A DNA stretch of 64,000 nucleotides from Acidobacteriota bacterium. GTDB lineage: Bacteria; Acidobacteriota; Terriglobia; Terriglobales; Acidobacteriaceae. Position numbers and translations under genes: made by a program. The notes beneath the pieces were generated by a model. The model had not been told where the DNA came from, searched no databases, and was given only the letters and a program-made list of their open reading frames with translations. Shown here in pieces: positions 19,060 through 28,125 of the stretch (the first letter of the stretch is position 1; each line of letters opens with the position of its first letter). The DNA is taken from NCBI GenBank assembly GCA_021813745.1, contig JAKAJO010000092.1:1-64000 (forward strand). Direction: 5' to 3'.

Positions 19060-20667
19060 ATGATTGACACTGCGGAAGATCAACAAGAGTCGAAACCGGA
19101 TTTTGAGCGCTACGTCGATCTGCTCAAGCGCCGACACATGCACTTCCTCCTCCCTCTGTTTGCAGGATGGCTTCTGGTGTGGGGGTCGACGTGGTTTATC
19201 CCAGCGCGCTACAAGTCGAGCACCCTGATTCTGGTTGAGCAGCCCACGATGCCCAAGAACTACGTGGTGCCGAACATTAACGACGATTTGCAGGATCGAC
19301 TCCAGAGCATCACGCAGCAGATTTTAAGTCGAACACGGCTGCTGTTGATTATCGACAAGCTCCATTTGTATGAGGGTCGGTCGCACGCCTCGATGACGCC
19401 CGACGACAAGGTGGCCCTGATGCGCAAGGACATCAGCATCGACCTGGTCCGGGATGCGCACAACGAAGAGATCACAGCCTTCCGCGTCTCGTTTTCCGCC
19501 CGTGATGCGCACGTGGCCCAGAAGGTGACGAGCGAACTGACGGCGCTGTTCATCAACGAGAATCTTCGTGTCCGCCAGCAACAATCGGAGGATACAACCA
19601 AGTTTATCGAGAGCCAACTGACGGACGCGCGGAGTGCGCTTTCCGCGCAGGAAGCCAAAGTCAGGGAGTTTGAGTCGACGCACCAGGGTGCCCTCCCCAC
19701 CCAGCAGGCGAGCAATCTTCAGATTCTGAGCGGACTGCAGCAGCAATTGCAAAACGAGCAGGACGCATTGAATACGGCCAAGCAGCAGCGAGTGTACTTG
19801 CAGGCACTGCTGCAGCAGTATCGACCGGTGAATGGAACGCCCACGGCAGGTGTACCGGTCTCTCCGGAATTGGTGGCTGTCAATGAGAACCTTGAAAAGC
19901 TTCAGACCCAGTTGACGGATCTTCGATCACGGTACACGGATCGCTATCCGGATGTAGTGAAGCTGAAGGATCAGATTGCGCGAACGGAAAAGATCCGAGA
20001 TCAAATGATTGCCGATGCCAGGCGAAAGGCGAGCCAGGAAGGCAGCAGTACCACGAAGAGTGTCGATCCGAATGAAATGAACCAGAGTGCCCCTGTTCTG
20101 CAATTGCAGGGACAGATCCATGCGAATCAAGTTGAAATCGCCAATCGCGAACGAACGATTACTGATTTGAATGGGCGCATCGCAGATTACCAGGCTCGTC
20201 TGAATCAGGAGCCAGCCAACGAGCAGGAACTTGCTGACCTTACCCGTGGTTACGACCAATCGAAGGCAAATTACGATGACTTGCTGAAGAAGATGAATGA
20301 GTCTGCCATGGCCACAAGCATGGAACAGATGCAGCAAGGTCAGCGATTCACGATGCTCGATCCGCCGACCTTACCACTCAAACCTGATTTCCCAGACCGG
20401 CTGAAATTCTGCGGCCTGGGCCTGGTGGTCGGAGTCATCTTCGGCCTTGGACTTGTGGGCATCACCGAGTTGCTGGATGACCGCATTCACAGTGAGAAGC
20501 AGTTGAAGGCACTTTTGCCGGTCGAGATTTTGTCGCAGGTGCCCGATGTGCCGACTCCGGAAGACACGCAGCATCGACGGCGGAAGGTATTCTTGGGGTG
20601 GTGTACGGCCATTCTGGTCTTTGTTGTCATTCTGGCTGGTTCCACATACAGCCTGATCCGTGGATAG
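19060..20667 (+). CDS. Wzz/GumC-like polysaccharide chain-length protein
   Basis: Inner-membrane co-polymerase that sets EPS chain length. 535 residues: first membrane segment at about 28-48, a Wzz-type periplasmic beginning (PARYKSSTLILVEQP), long coiled-coil stretches (about 175-260 and 300-400, rich in Q, E, R and A), a GNVR-like region (about 385-420), a second membrane segment near 450-470, and a third hydrophobic segment at the very C-terminus (about 510-532). There is no kinase domain; that function is carried by the separate autokinase gene two genes downstream. The arrangement Wzz-like, ExeA-like ATPase, CpsD-like kinase is the one seen in exosortase-associated EPS modules. Confidence 0.87.
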   Translation: MIDTAEDQQESKPDFERYVDLLKRRHMHFLLPLFAGWLLVWGSTWFIPARYKSSTLILVEQPTMPKNYVVPNINDDLQDRLQSITQQILSRTRLLLIIDKLHLYEGRSHASMTPDDKVALMRKDISIDLVRDAHNEEITAFRVSFSARDAHVAQKVTSELTALFINENLRVRQQQSEDTTKFIESQLTDARSALSAQEAKVREFESTHQGALPTQQASNLQILSGLQQQLQNEQDALNTAKQQRVYLQALLQQYRPVNGTPTAGVPVSPELVAVNENLEKLQTQLTDLRSRYTDRYPDVVKLKDQIARTEKIRDQMIADARRKASQEGSSTTKSVDPNEMNQSAPVLQLQGQIHANQVEIANRERTITDLNGRIADYQARLNQEPANEQELADLTRGYDQSKANYDDLLKKMNESAMATSMEQMQQGQRFTMLDPPTLPLKPDFPDRLKFCGLGLVVGVIFGLGLVGITELLDDRIHSEKQLKALLPVEILSQVPDVPTPEDTQHRRRKVFLGWCTAILVFVVILAGSTYSLIRG

Positions 20668-20679
20668 ACGCGAGCGTTC

Positions 20680-21663
20680 ATGTACAAGAGCTATTTCGGT
20701 ATCTCCCGCAATCCATTCGACCTGACGCCCGACCCAGCGTGCTTTGTGCCCACCAGCCGGCACAATGAAGCTCTGGCAGCTTTGTACTATGGCGTGCGCC
20801 AGCACAAGGGCGTGATCGTTGTGACGGGCGAGGTGGGTACAGGAAAGACGCTGCTGCTTCGCTGCCTTCTGCGCCTCTTGAAGGAAAGCCGGGATATCGC
20901 CTACGCCTATCTCTTCAACTGTCGTCTCACATCCACTGAGCTTCTCTATTACACCTTGTCGGACTTCGGGCTTCCCGTTGCAGATTCCAACAAAGGAAAG
21001 CTGCTTCTGGACCTCAGCAAATTCGTGACCTCGCGTGGCCTTGCCGGCCAGACGACTGTTCTAATCATCGATGAGGCGCACCATCTTTCTTCGGAATTGC
21101 TTGAGGAGATTCGCCTTCTTTCCAACCTTGAAACCAACGATGAGAAGCTTCTCCAGATTGTTCTGGTAGGGCAGCCGGAGTTAGATGAGAAGTTAGACTC
21201 CTATGAGTTGAGGCCGTTGAAGCAGCGCATTGCACTTCGCGCGCACCTGGGAGCGCTGAGCCCCAAAGAGGTAAAGAAGTACATCGACGAACGTATGCGC
21301 ATCGCCGGCTTGGACCCGTCGGCAAAGGCTATCTTCTCTGACGCTACAATTCTGAAGATCTTCCGGTATTCAAGAGGCCTGCCTCGGCTGATCAATACCA
21401 TTTGTGAGAATTCCTTGATCACGTGTTATGCCCGCTCCCTTCCTGCAGTTCCACCGGAGGTGGTGACCGAGGTGGCAAATGACTTTCATCTGTCCGACGC
21501 GAGCTTTGAGGACGCAGACGATGTGATCGAGGATTTAGAGAGCGATGCCCCCAGCAATCTACTGCTGGAGCTTTACGCCAAGCTACAACAGCCAGTTGGG
21601 AAATTAGAACCTATTGATATGCAGGCTGAGACGCAGGTGAGGGATCATGAGCCAAATCTTTAA
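20680..21663 (+). CDS. ExeA/GspA-like AAA ATPase of the EPS locus
   Basis: Cytoplasmic ATPase of the general secretion ExeA/GspA type: Walker A GEVGTGKT (about residues 48-55), Walker B VLIIDEAHH (about 127-135), sensor/arginine region NLETNDEKLLQIVLVGQPEL. 327 residues. It lacks the C-terminal membrane and peptidoglycan-binding parts of true ExeA. Paralogs of this kind sit beside the tyrosine autokinase in exosortase-linked EPS clusters; their exact role is not established. It starts 12 nt after the Wzz-like gene and overlaps the autokinase gene by 17 nt, suggesting translational coupling. Confidence 0.88.
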   Translation: MYKSYFGISRNPFDLTPDPACFVPTSRHNEALAALYYGVRQHKGVIVVTGEVGTGKTLLLRCLLRLLKESRDIAYAYLFNCRLTSTELLYYTLSDFGLPVADSNKGKLLLDLSKFVTSRGLAGQTTVLIIDEAHHLSSELLEEIRLLSNLETNDEKLLQIVLVGQPELDEKLDSYELRPLKQRIALRAHLGALSPKEVKKYIDERMRIAGLDPSAKAIFSDATILKIFRYSRGLPRLINTICENSLITCYARSLPAVPPEVVTEVANDFHLSDASFEDADDVIEDLESDAPSNLLLELYAKLQQPVGKLEPIDMQAETQVRDHEPNL

Positions 21664-22642
21664 TGCACTGCAGAAGTCAGAAGCTGAGCGCAGGGGCGAC
21701 GGGGGCGTTGCGTCGCAGGCGGTGAGTGAACTTCTCCGGGAAGCGGAAAGCCGATATAACGCACGGGAGGTTTCAATTGCTCTCGAGGCGGATTCCGAGG
21801 TTGGAGTGGATGGCGTCCCGGGAGGCCTGCTCGTTGAGCAGGCTGAAGGACAGCCTCCGTCAGCAGGCATGGCCGTCTCTCGTGAGCGCTACCCGAGCCA
21901 GGCAGCCGATAGCTTTTTTGAAAAGCTGGGCACCTTGACGATTCACCCTGACCCAGAAGGCCGGCTGGTGTGTCTACCGGGCAATGAGAGCCCAGCAGTG
22001 GAAGCATTCCATCTCCTGGGTGTCCGGTTGCGCCACCTACGGAAGCAGCGCCAACTGAAGCGCATCCTGATCACGAGCACGAAGCCTCAAGAAGGAAAAA
22101 GCGTCTCGGCTGCAAATCTGGCATGCACCCTGGCGCGGCGCGCCAAGCAAAGAACGCTCCTTCTGGAAGGGGATATTCGGCGTCCAACCCAGGCGCAGAT
22201 CTTTGGTATTCGTCCACCTCAAGGGCTCTGCAATTGGCTGAAAGGCGGAGTCGATCTCAGCGAGTGCATCTTCAAACTGGAAGGGTTGGATCTGCACATT
22301 CTGCCCGCCGGACCAGAAGTCGTACTTGCTCCCGATACGCTGCAAAATGGGAATCTTGGCGCTCTTCTGAATCAGTTGGATGCCCTCTTCGACGTCATCA
22401 TCATCGATTCTCCCCCGATGCTGCCTCTTGCGGATACGAGTCTTTGGAAGGGACTGGCGGATGGCGTCCTGCTTATTGCGCGTCAGGGCGTGACGGAAAA
22501 GAGGAAGCTCGCGCGAGGGTTGGAGGCCATTGAGCCGGGGAAGCTGATCGGAGCCCTGCTGAACTCATCAAGCATGGAAGAACAAGATGGATACTACTAT
22601 CGTTCCTACCAGGGAACGGATTCCATGGGGAGCGCGGATTAG
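21647..22642 (+). CDS. CpsD/CapB-family tyrosine autokinase
   Basis: BY-kinase that partners the Wzz-like protein and controls EPS polymerisation through phosphorylation cycles. 331 residues. After a linker of about 110 residues, the P-loop variant STKPQEGKS (about 145-153), Walker A' LLEGDIRRP (about 172-180) and Walker B VIIIDSPP (about 248-255) are all present. The C-terminus holds a small tyrosine cluster (YYYRSY), the expected autophosphorylation site, though shorter than in E. coli Wzc. The ATG at 21647 overlaps the ATPase gene. Confidence 0.88.
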   Translation: MSQIFNALQKSEAERRGDGGVASQAVSELLREAESRYNAREVSIALEADSEVGVDGVPGGLLVEQAEGQPPSAGMAVSRERYPSQAADSFFEKLGTLTIHPDPEGRLVCLPGNESPAVEAFHLLGVRLRHLRKQRQLKRILITSTKPQEGKSVSAANLACTLARRAKQRTLLLEGDIRRPTQAQIFGIRPPQGLCNWLKGGVDLSECIFKLEGLDLHILPAGPEVVLAPDTLQNGNLGALLNQLDALFDVIIIDSPPMLPLADTSLWKGLADGVLLIARQGVTEKRKLARGLEAIEPGKLIGALLNSSSMEEQDGYYYRSYQGTDSMGSAD

Positions 22643-22743
22643 AACGGTGATTCAGGCTTGCAAAAGCGTGTTGCATGGCTCGAAGGCTAACTGCGATTGT
22701 TGCGTGCGGCAGGATTGGCCGAAGTATTTTTAGAGGAGGGAAT

Positions 22744-23898
22744 ATGGCAACCCAACGGCGGAGTACACCCAAACATATTTCAAATCCGATTCTGGATTCT
22801 ATTCCTGTGGGCGACCGTCGAATCCTTGACGAAGAGGCTTTCAAGCGGCTCATTGCGGTCGAGCGGAAGCGCACCGAACGGTCGCGAAATCCCTTTGTGT
22901 TGATGCTTCTGGAATATGAGAATCCGAATGGGTTGGCCAAGACGCAGGATGTTCTCGATAAGGCTGCCAGTGCGCTTCTTCAGGCCAGCAGAGATACCGA
23001 CACCATTGGATGGTATGCGAGCGGGCAAGTCCTTGGCGCCATGTTCACAGAGCTGCTTGTGAAGGATCGCGGAACCCTCTCAGCGACGTTAATGAAGCGT
23101 GTGAGCGCAGCACTGCGCGACGAGCTGTTGGATGAAGACTATGAAGGGATCAAAGTCACATTTCATTTTTTTCCGGATGAATGGGACCATAGCAGGGCGG
23201 GCACGCCAAGCAACGTGGCGCTTTATCCGGACCTCGTCGAGAAGAGTGAGCAGGATAAGCTTCGTCTCGTGATTAAGCGATCGATTGATGTCGTGGTCAG
23301 CCTGCTTGTTATCGTCTTGCTGTCGCCTCTATTCCTTCTGATTGCAGTAATGGTCCGCTTGACATCCAAGGGGCCGATTCTTTTTCGACAGCAGCGCGTA
23401 GGGCAGTTTGGTGAATGCTTCACCTTTCTGAAATTCCGGTCGATGTATTCAAACAATGATGCCAGTGTGCACAAGGAGTTTGTTACAGGGCTGATTCGCA
23501 ACCAGGAGAGTGGAGGCGCGAATTCCAGCGGACCAAAGCCCGTCTATAAGCTAACGAACGATAAGAGAATCACGCCCGTGGGTTCATTTCTTCGACGTAC
23601 GAGCCTCGATGAGCTACCGCAATTCTTCAACGTATTGAAAGGCGAAATGTCGCTCGTGGGTCCTCGTCCTCCGATTCCATATGAGCTGTCGGCATACCAG
23701 ACCTGGCATCGGAGAAGAATTCTGGAAGTGAAGCCAGGCATCACTGGACTATGGCAGGTGACGGGCCGCAGCACAGTCCGGTTTGACGAGATGGTTCGTC
23801 TGGATTTGCGGTACGCCATGAGCTGGACTCCCTGGCTCGATATCAAAATTCTTCTGCGCACGCCACTCGCCGTCATTCGCGGTTCAGGTGCATATTAA
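22744..23898 (+). CDS. Initiating undecaprenyl-phosphate sugar transferase with N-terminal GGDEF-like domain
   Basis: Transfers the first sugar-1-phosphate to undecaprenyl phosphate at the inner membrane. The C-terminal half (about 175-384) is a bacterial sugar transferase: hydrophobic helix KRSIDVVVSLLVIVLLSPLF, then GPILFRQQRVG, the KFRSM stretch, RRTSLDELPQ and MSLVGPRPP. The N-terminal part (about 25-150) looks like a diguanylate-cyclase fold with the catalytic motif gone (YASGQVLGAMF where YGGDEF.. would be), so it is probably a sensing or structural domain. Start at 22744 has a GAGGAGGG ribosome-binding sequence 2 nt away; the frame from 22675 does not. 384 residues. Confidence 0.88.
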   Translation: MATQRRSTPKHISNPILDSIPVGDRRILDEEAFKRLIAVERKRTERSRNPFVLMLLEYENPNGLAKTQDVLDKAASALLQASRDTDTIGWYASGQVLGAMFTELLVKDRGTLSATLMKRVSAALRDELLDEDYEGIKVTFHFFPDEWDHSRAGTPSNVALYPDLVEKSEQDKLRLVIKRSIDVVVSLLVIVLLSPLFLLIAVMVRLTSKGPILFRQQRVGQFGECFTFLKFRSMYSNNDASVHKEFVTGLIRNQESGGANSSGPKPVYKLTNDKRITPVGSFLRRTSLDELPQFFNVLKGEMSLVGPRPPIPYELSAYQTWHRRRILEVKPGITGLWQVTGRSTVRFDEMVRLDLRYAMSWTPWLDIKILLRTPLAVIRGSGAY

Positions 23899-24010
23899 GC
23901 AATCTGCGCTCTGATTTCCTCTAAAAAATAACTCAGCAAACAACCAAACCTGGGCAGACCGGGAGCACTGGGGAGCTTCATCTTCGCTGTGCGGGAAAGT
24001 GGGTATTTAT

Positions 24011-25009
24011 ATGAAATTTGGGGTAATCGGCTTCGGCTATTGGGGGCCGAATATAGTCAGAAATCTGATGAATCTGGAAGGGTCAGAGGTAACAGCAATT
24101 GCGGAGATTAGTCCGGCAGCGCGAAAGCGGGCGCAAAAGGCATATCCAGGAGTCCGAGTGATACAGGATGCGCATGAAGTCCTGCGCTCCGCGGACAATG
24201 ATGCAATCGCCGTCGTATCGCCTGTGTGGACCCACTATGAGCTTGCGAAGGAAGCTCTCGAAAACGGCAAGCATGTTTTTGTAGAGAAGCCGTTCACGGT
24301 GAGCCGCAGCCAGGGCGAAGAACTGATTGAGTTGGCGCAGAGGAAGAAGCTGATCATTATGGTCGATCACACCTTCCTTTTTACGGGCGCAGTGCGAAAG
24401 ATTGCACAATTGCTCGATGAAGGTTCACTTGGCAAGCTCTATTATTACGATTCGACTCGTGTAAATCTTGGGCTCTTTCAGCACGATGTGAACGTCCTCT
24501 GGGATCTGGCACCGCATGATCTCTCGATCATGGATCATCTCCTGCGCGCCAAGCCTGAAGCCATTGTGGCAACTGGCCAGGAACATCTCAATGGACATGA
24601 AGATATTGCCTTTATGACCCTGTATTTTCCGGACAAGGTTATCGCGCATATTAACGTGAATTGGCTGTCTCCCGTTAAAGTGCGCACCACGCTGATTGGT
24701 GGGGAAAAGAGGATGCTCGTCTGGAACGATCTTGAGGCAGACGAAAAAATCAAGATTTATGACAAGGGCATCAACATCACGAATCAGGAAGGCGTGTACA
24801 AGTTGCTTGTCAGTTACCGGTCGGGGGACATGTGGGCCCCGCAGCTGGAACAGGCTGAGGCCTTGCACCGGGAACTTACCTATTTCGTAGAGTGCGCATC
24901 AAGCGGGGTCGAGCCATTTAACAATGGGGAAGCCGGGCTTCGCGTCGTCAACATGCTTGAAGCAGCAAGCCGCTCCATGAAGCAGCGTGGCGCGCTCACC
25001 TATCTCTAA
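24011..25009 (+). CDS. Gfo/Idh/MocA-family nucleotide-sugar oxidoreductase
   Basis: NAD(P)-dependent oxidoreductase acting on a sugar or nucleotide sugar, probably making a keto intermediate for the aminotransferase downstream. Rossmann motif GVIGFGYWGPNIVRN at the N-terminus (residues 3-17), the family's EKP motif (HVFVEKPFTVS, about 92-102), and a C-terminal substrate domain with a HDVNVLWDLAPHDLSIM stretch. 332 residues, normal length. An alternative GTG start lies 12 nt upstream. With the next two genes it makes an amino-sugar module comparable to WbpB/WbpE-type 3-amino sugar synthesis (inference). Confidence 0.85.
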   Translation: MKFGVIGFGYWGPNIVRNLMNLEGSEVTAIAEISPAARKRAQKAYPGVRVIQDAHEVLRSADNDAIAVVSPVWTHYELAKEALENGKHVFVEKPFTVSRSQGEELIELAQRKKLIIMVDHTFLFTGAVRKIAQLLDEGSLGKLYYYDSTRVNLGLFQHDVNVLWDLAPHDLSIMDHLLRAKPEAIVATGQEHLNGHEDIAFMTLYFPDKVIAHINVNWLSPVKVRTTLIGGEKRMLVWNDLEADEKIKIYDKGINITNQEGVYKLLVSYRSGDMWAPQLEQAEALHRELTYFVECASSGVEPFNNGEAGLRVVNMLEAASRSMKQRGALTYL

Positions 25010-25083
25010 AGCGGCACACCCGCAAGCTTCCCTTCCGACGCATCTCTGCAACAAACCAAACAACAACTCCAAATGGGGGACCT

Positions 25084-25722
25084 GTGAAAGAAGTCATTGT
25101 CATGGGCAAGGGCAAGCTTGCCATCGAAGTATCGGAGTGCCTGCAACGATCCAATGGTTATCGCGTGAGCACCATTGTGCCGGTGATTCCTGAGCCGACT
25201 TGGACGGATTCCTTTGCAGGCTGGGGCCGTGCAAACAATGTGCCCGTGGTCGAATCCGGAGCATATAAAGACATACCTGCGCTTTCCGTTGGTGAGGGCA
25301 AACTGCCGCTGGTCATTTCGGTGTTCTACGACAAGATCATTAAGGGCTGGTTCATCGACCGATGCGAAAGAATCATCAATCTTCATAATGGACCATTGCC
25401 ACGCTACCGCGGCGTCTCACCGATTAACTGGGCTCTGAAGAACGAAGAGATCGAGCACGGCATCACCATCCACGAGATTACCGAGGGCATTGATGACGGT
25501 CCGATTATTGCTCAGCTTAAGTATTCCATCTATCCGCAGTTTGATGAGGTAATCGACGTCTATAAGCGGTCGCTAGAGTACGGAAGGATTCTGTTCGAAC
25601 AAACACTCCCCAACCTGGACCGCATACAGGCAAGAGAACAAGCGCACAACGAAGCGATCTACTTCTCCAAGAAGGACAATGTCCGGCTTGGCGATCGTGA
25701 AAACTTCACTCGACCGAAGTAG
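25084..25722 (+). CDS. Formyltransferase-family protein (probable sugar N-formyltransferase)
   Basis: Uses N10-formyl-tetrahydrofolate to formylate an amino group. The catalytic triad of the methionyl-tRNA formyltransferase fold is visible with the right spacing: Asn99 and His101 in NLHNGPLPRYRG and Asp137 in EGIDDGPII. 212 residues, so it has the catalytic domain only and lacks the C-terminal tRNA-binding domain of Fmt. This fits sugar N-formyltransferases of O-antigen and EPS clusters. GTG start with GGGGGA just upstream. Between an oxidoreductase and an aminotransferase gene, the likely substrate is a newly aminated nucleotide sugar. Confidence 0.83.
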   Translation: MKEVIVMGKGKLAIEVSECLQRSNGYRVSTIVPVIPEPTWTDSFAGWGRANNVPVVESGAYKDIPALSVGEGKLPLVISVFYDKIIKGWFIDRCERIINLHNGPLPRYRGVSPINWALKNEEIEHGITIHEITEGIDDGPIIAQLKYSIYPQFDEVIDVYKRSLEYGRILFEQTLPNLDRIQAREQAHNEAIYFSKKDNVRLGDRENFTRPK

Positions 25723-25801
25723 AAGTGCAGGCGATTCAGCGCCCGTCAGGCCCTGGTCCGCGCCAGGAACCGTCCAGAATGATGCAGCAATGGAGCTAAT
25801 T

Positions 25802-27061
25802 ATGACAGACCACTCTGAAATCCCATTCCTTGATTTAGTCACTCCCCATGAGGAGTTGCGTGATGAACTGACCACAATCTTCCATGACACCCTGCGGAGC
25901 GCAACCTTCATTGGTGGCAAAGCTGTTGAGAGATTCGAGGGAGATTTTGCTTCGTTCTGCGGTACCCGCCATGCAATTGCAATCAGCAGCGGTACGGATG
26001 CCTTGCGCTTTGCCCTCATGGCGAGCGGTGTAAAGCCGGGAGATGTTGTGATCACCGTTCCGCATACCTTCATTGCAACGACAGAAGCCATCTCGCAATG
26101 TCGGGCCATTCCGGAATTCGTCGACATCGACGAGACGACTTATAACATGTCGGTTGTCATGTTACAGCGCTTCCTTGAGATGAAGTGCATTCGCGATGAT
26201 TCCGGGTCTCTGATCAGCTTGAGGAACGGTCGGCCTGTGACTGCTATCGTGCCGGTCCATCTTTATGGTCAGATGGCGGATATGGATGGCATCATGGCGC
26301 TCGCGGACCAATTCGGATTGCGTGTGATTGAAGACGCCTGTCAGGCTCATGGCGCAGAGTACTATTCTGCAAAGCAGGCCCGCTGGCTCAAGGCCGGTTC
26401 GGTAGGGATGGCTGCAGCATTTAGCTTTTACCCTGGCAAAAATCTTGGTGCTTGCGGCGAAGGTGGCGCGGTCACGACGAATGATCCTGCCGTGGCGCAA
26501 AAGGTACGAATGCTGCGCGATCATGGACAAAGCGAAAAGTACTATCACGACATTGAGGGATACAACGGCAGGCTCGATGCCATGCAGGCAGGTTTTCTCC
26601 ACGCCAAGCTGCGGTATCTAGCGCAATGGAACAGCGATCGGGCGCGGCATGCGTCGGCCTATACGCGCGGACTCGAGAACGAGCAGACCATCGGGTGTCC
26701 AAGAGAAATGAAGGGATCGAAGCCGGTGTATCATCTCTATGTCATCCGAACAAGCGAGCGCAAAGCTCTCATTGAGTTTCTGAGGGCGCATAAGATTGGA
26801 ACCGGCATCCACTACCCAGTTCCGCTTCATCTGCAAAAGGCATATCGTTCGCTGAACTACTGCAAGGGCGACTTTCCGATCACGGAGGAGGTCGCAGGCG
26901 AGATTCTCTCTCTTCCGATGTATCCACAGCTGACAGAGGAACAGCGCGAGCGCGTCATCTTCACCATTCGAGCCTTTGTGGAAAAGATGTCCTGCGGCCC
27001 GATCACTGAACCGCATGTCGGCGTAATTCCTGCAGTGAGCCGCGTCATCACCGGCGTATAG
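25802..27061 (+). CDS. DegT/DnrJ/EryC1-family sugar aminotransferase
   Basis: PLP-dependent aminotransferase that aminates a keto-sugar nucleotide; cytosolic. About 419 residues. Features: IPFLDLVTPHEEL start, SGTDALRFAL cofactor loop, EDACQAHGA, and the internal aldimine Lys in FSFYPGKNLGACGEGG. An insertion of about 15 residues is seen after SVVMLQRFLEMKC (about 120-140) compared with typical members. The start at 25802 has GGAG six bases upstream; the frame open from 25679 overlaps the formyltransferase gene and has no family match. Confidence 0.9.
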   Translation: MTDHSEIPFLDLVTPHEELRDELTTIFHDTLRSATFIGGKAVERFEGDFASFCGTRHAIAISSGTDALRFALMASGVKPGDVVITVPHTFIATTEAISQCRAIPEFVDIDETTYNMSVVMLQRFLEMKCIRDDSGSLISLRNGRPVTAIVPVHLYGQMADMDGIMALADQFGLRVIEDACQAHGAEYYSAKQARWLKAGSVGMAAAFSFYPGKNLGACGEGGAVTTNDPAVAQKVRMLRDHGQSEKYYHDIEGYNGRLDAMQAGFLHAKLRYLAQWNSDRARHASAYTRGLENEQTIGCPREMKGSKPVYHLYVIRTSERKALIEFLRAHKIGTGIHYPVPLHLQKAYRSLNYCKGDFPITEEVAGEILSLPMYPQLTEEQRERVIFTIRAFVEKMSCGPITEPHVGVIPAVSRVITGV

Positions 27062-27159
27062 CGAGTCTTCCGCGCTTGATCGAGACGAATGCGTCTTTGC
27101 GACCATCGTAAGGCTGGAACCATTGTGACTCGCAAAATCATCCGGAAACATGGAACGGA

Positions 27160-28059
27160 ATGAAACAGCTCCCGGTCTACGTCATTGTTACCCCTGCCCG
27201 CAATGAGGGCGAATTCATTGAGCGTACTCTGCGATGCGTGACAGCTCAAAGTTGTCCGCCTGCGAAGTGGGTGATCGTCGATGACGGTTCTACGGATCAA
27301 ACCGCAGAGATTGCGCGTCGATACGCGGACCAGTTCGATTGGATTCATGTGATCTCACTTGGCCAGCGGAACGGTCGCAACTTCGCGGGCAAAGTGCATG
27401 CCTTCAATGCGGGGATGGAAATCGCATCAAAGGCCAATCCCCAGGTGATCGTGAATCTGGATGCAGATGTCGAAATCGTCGCCGACCATTTTGAGTATCT
27501 GCTTTCGAGGTCGCTCGAAGACCAAATCCTTGGCGTTTGGGGACCGGCCTTTCGCGAGGGCAGCATGCAGTACGATTATCGATTCTCGAACATCGAGAAT
27601 GTCTGGGGCGGCTGCCAGATGTTTCGGAGCGAGTGCTTTCAAGCGATTGGTGGCTATCGGCCGATGAAGGGTGGAGGAATCGATCATCTGGCCGTTGTGA
27701 TGGCACGCATGCAGGGATGGAAGACGAGAACATTTCCAGAGCGCGTCTGCAATCATCTTCGCGTGATGGGCACCGCGCAGCGCGGCAAAGTGCAGGCGAG
27801 ATTTAAGATGGGGATGAAGGATCATTCACTCGGCAACCATCCCCTTTGGGAGGTCTCGCGGGTTGCATACCAGATGACCAAAGCGCCCATTCTGCTTGGT
27901 GGCGCCGCGCTTGGAGCTGGGTATTTGTGGTCGGCGCTGAGTCGTGGCGAATCCCAACTCGATCCATCGGTTCGAAAGTTTATTCATAAGGAACAGATGA
28001 GCCGCCTCAGGCGTGCCCTTCCAGGTGGAAGGATGCTGCGGCATGACAACCAACAATGA
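27160..28059 (+). CDS. GT2-family glycosyltransferase
   Basis: Inverting glycosyltransferase of the GT-A fold. VIVTPARNEGEFIERTLRC opens the fold, VIVDDGSTDQT is the nucleotide-binding strand (about 31-41), and NLDADVEI (about 95-102) holds the metal-binding acidic motif; further GGCQMFR and RMQGWKTRTFPE follow. 299 residues with a hydrophobic stretch near the C-terminus (about 243-260), possibly a membrane contact. Donor and acceptor cannot be told. It probably adds one residue of the repeat unit on the cytoplasmic face. Confidence 0.87.
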   Translation: MKQLPVYVIVTPARNEGEFIERTLRCVTAQSCPPAKWVIVDDGSTDQTAEIARRYADQFDWIHVISLGQRNGRNFAGKVHAFNAGMEIASKANPQVIVNLDADVEIVADHFEYLLSRSLEDQILGVWGPAFREGSMQYDYRFSNIENVWGGCQMFRSECFQAIGGYRPMKGGGIDHLAVVMARMQGWKTRTFPERVCNHLRVMGTAQRGKVQARFKMGMKDHSLGNHPLWEVSRVAYQMTKAPILLGGAALGAGYLWSALSRGESQLDPSVRKFIHKEQMSRLRRALPGGRMLRHDNQQ

Positions 28060-28125
28060 AAGCGCAATCTGCGCGGGCGACACCGTTACAGGATTTTTGC
28101 AGCAGAATACTGACCGACAATCAAG

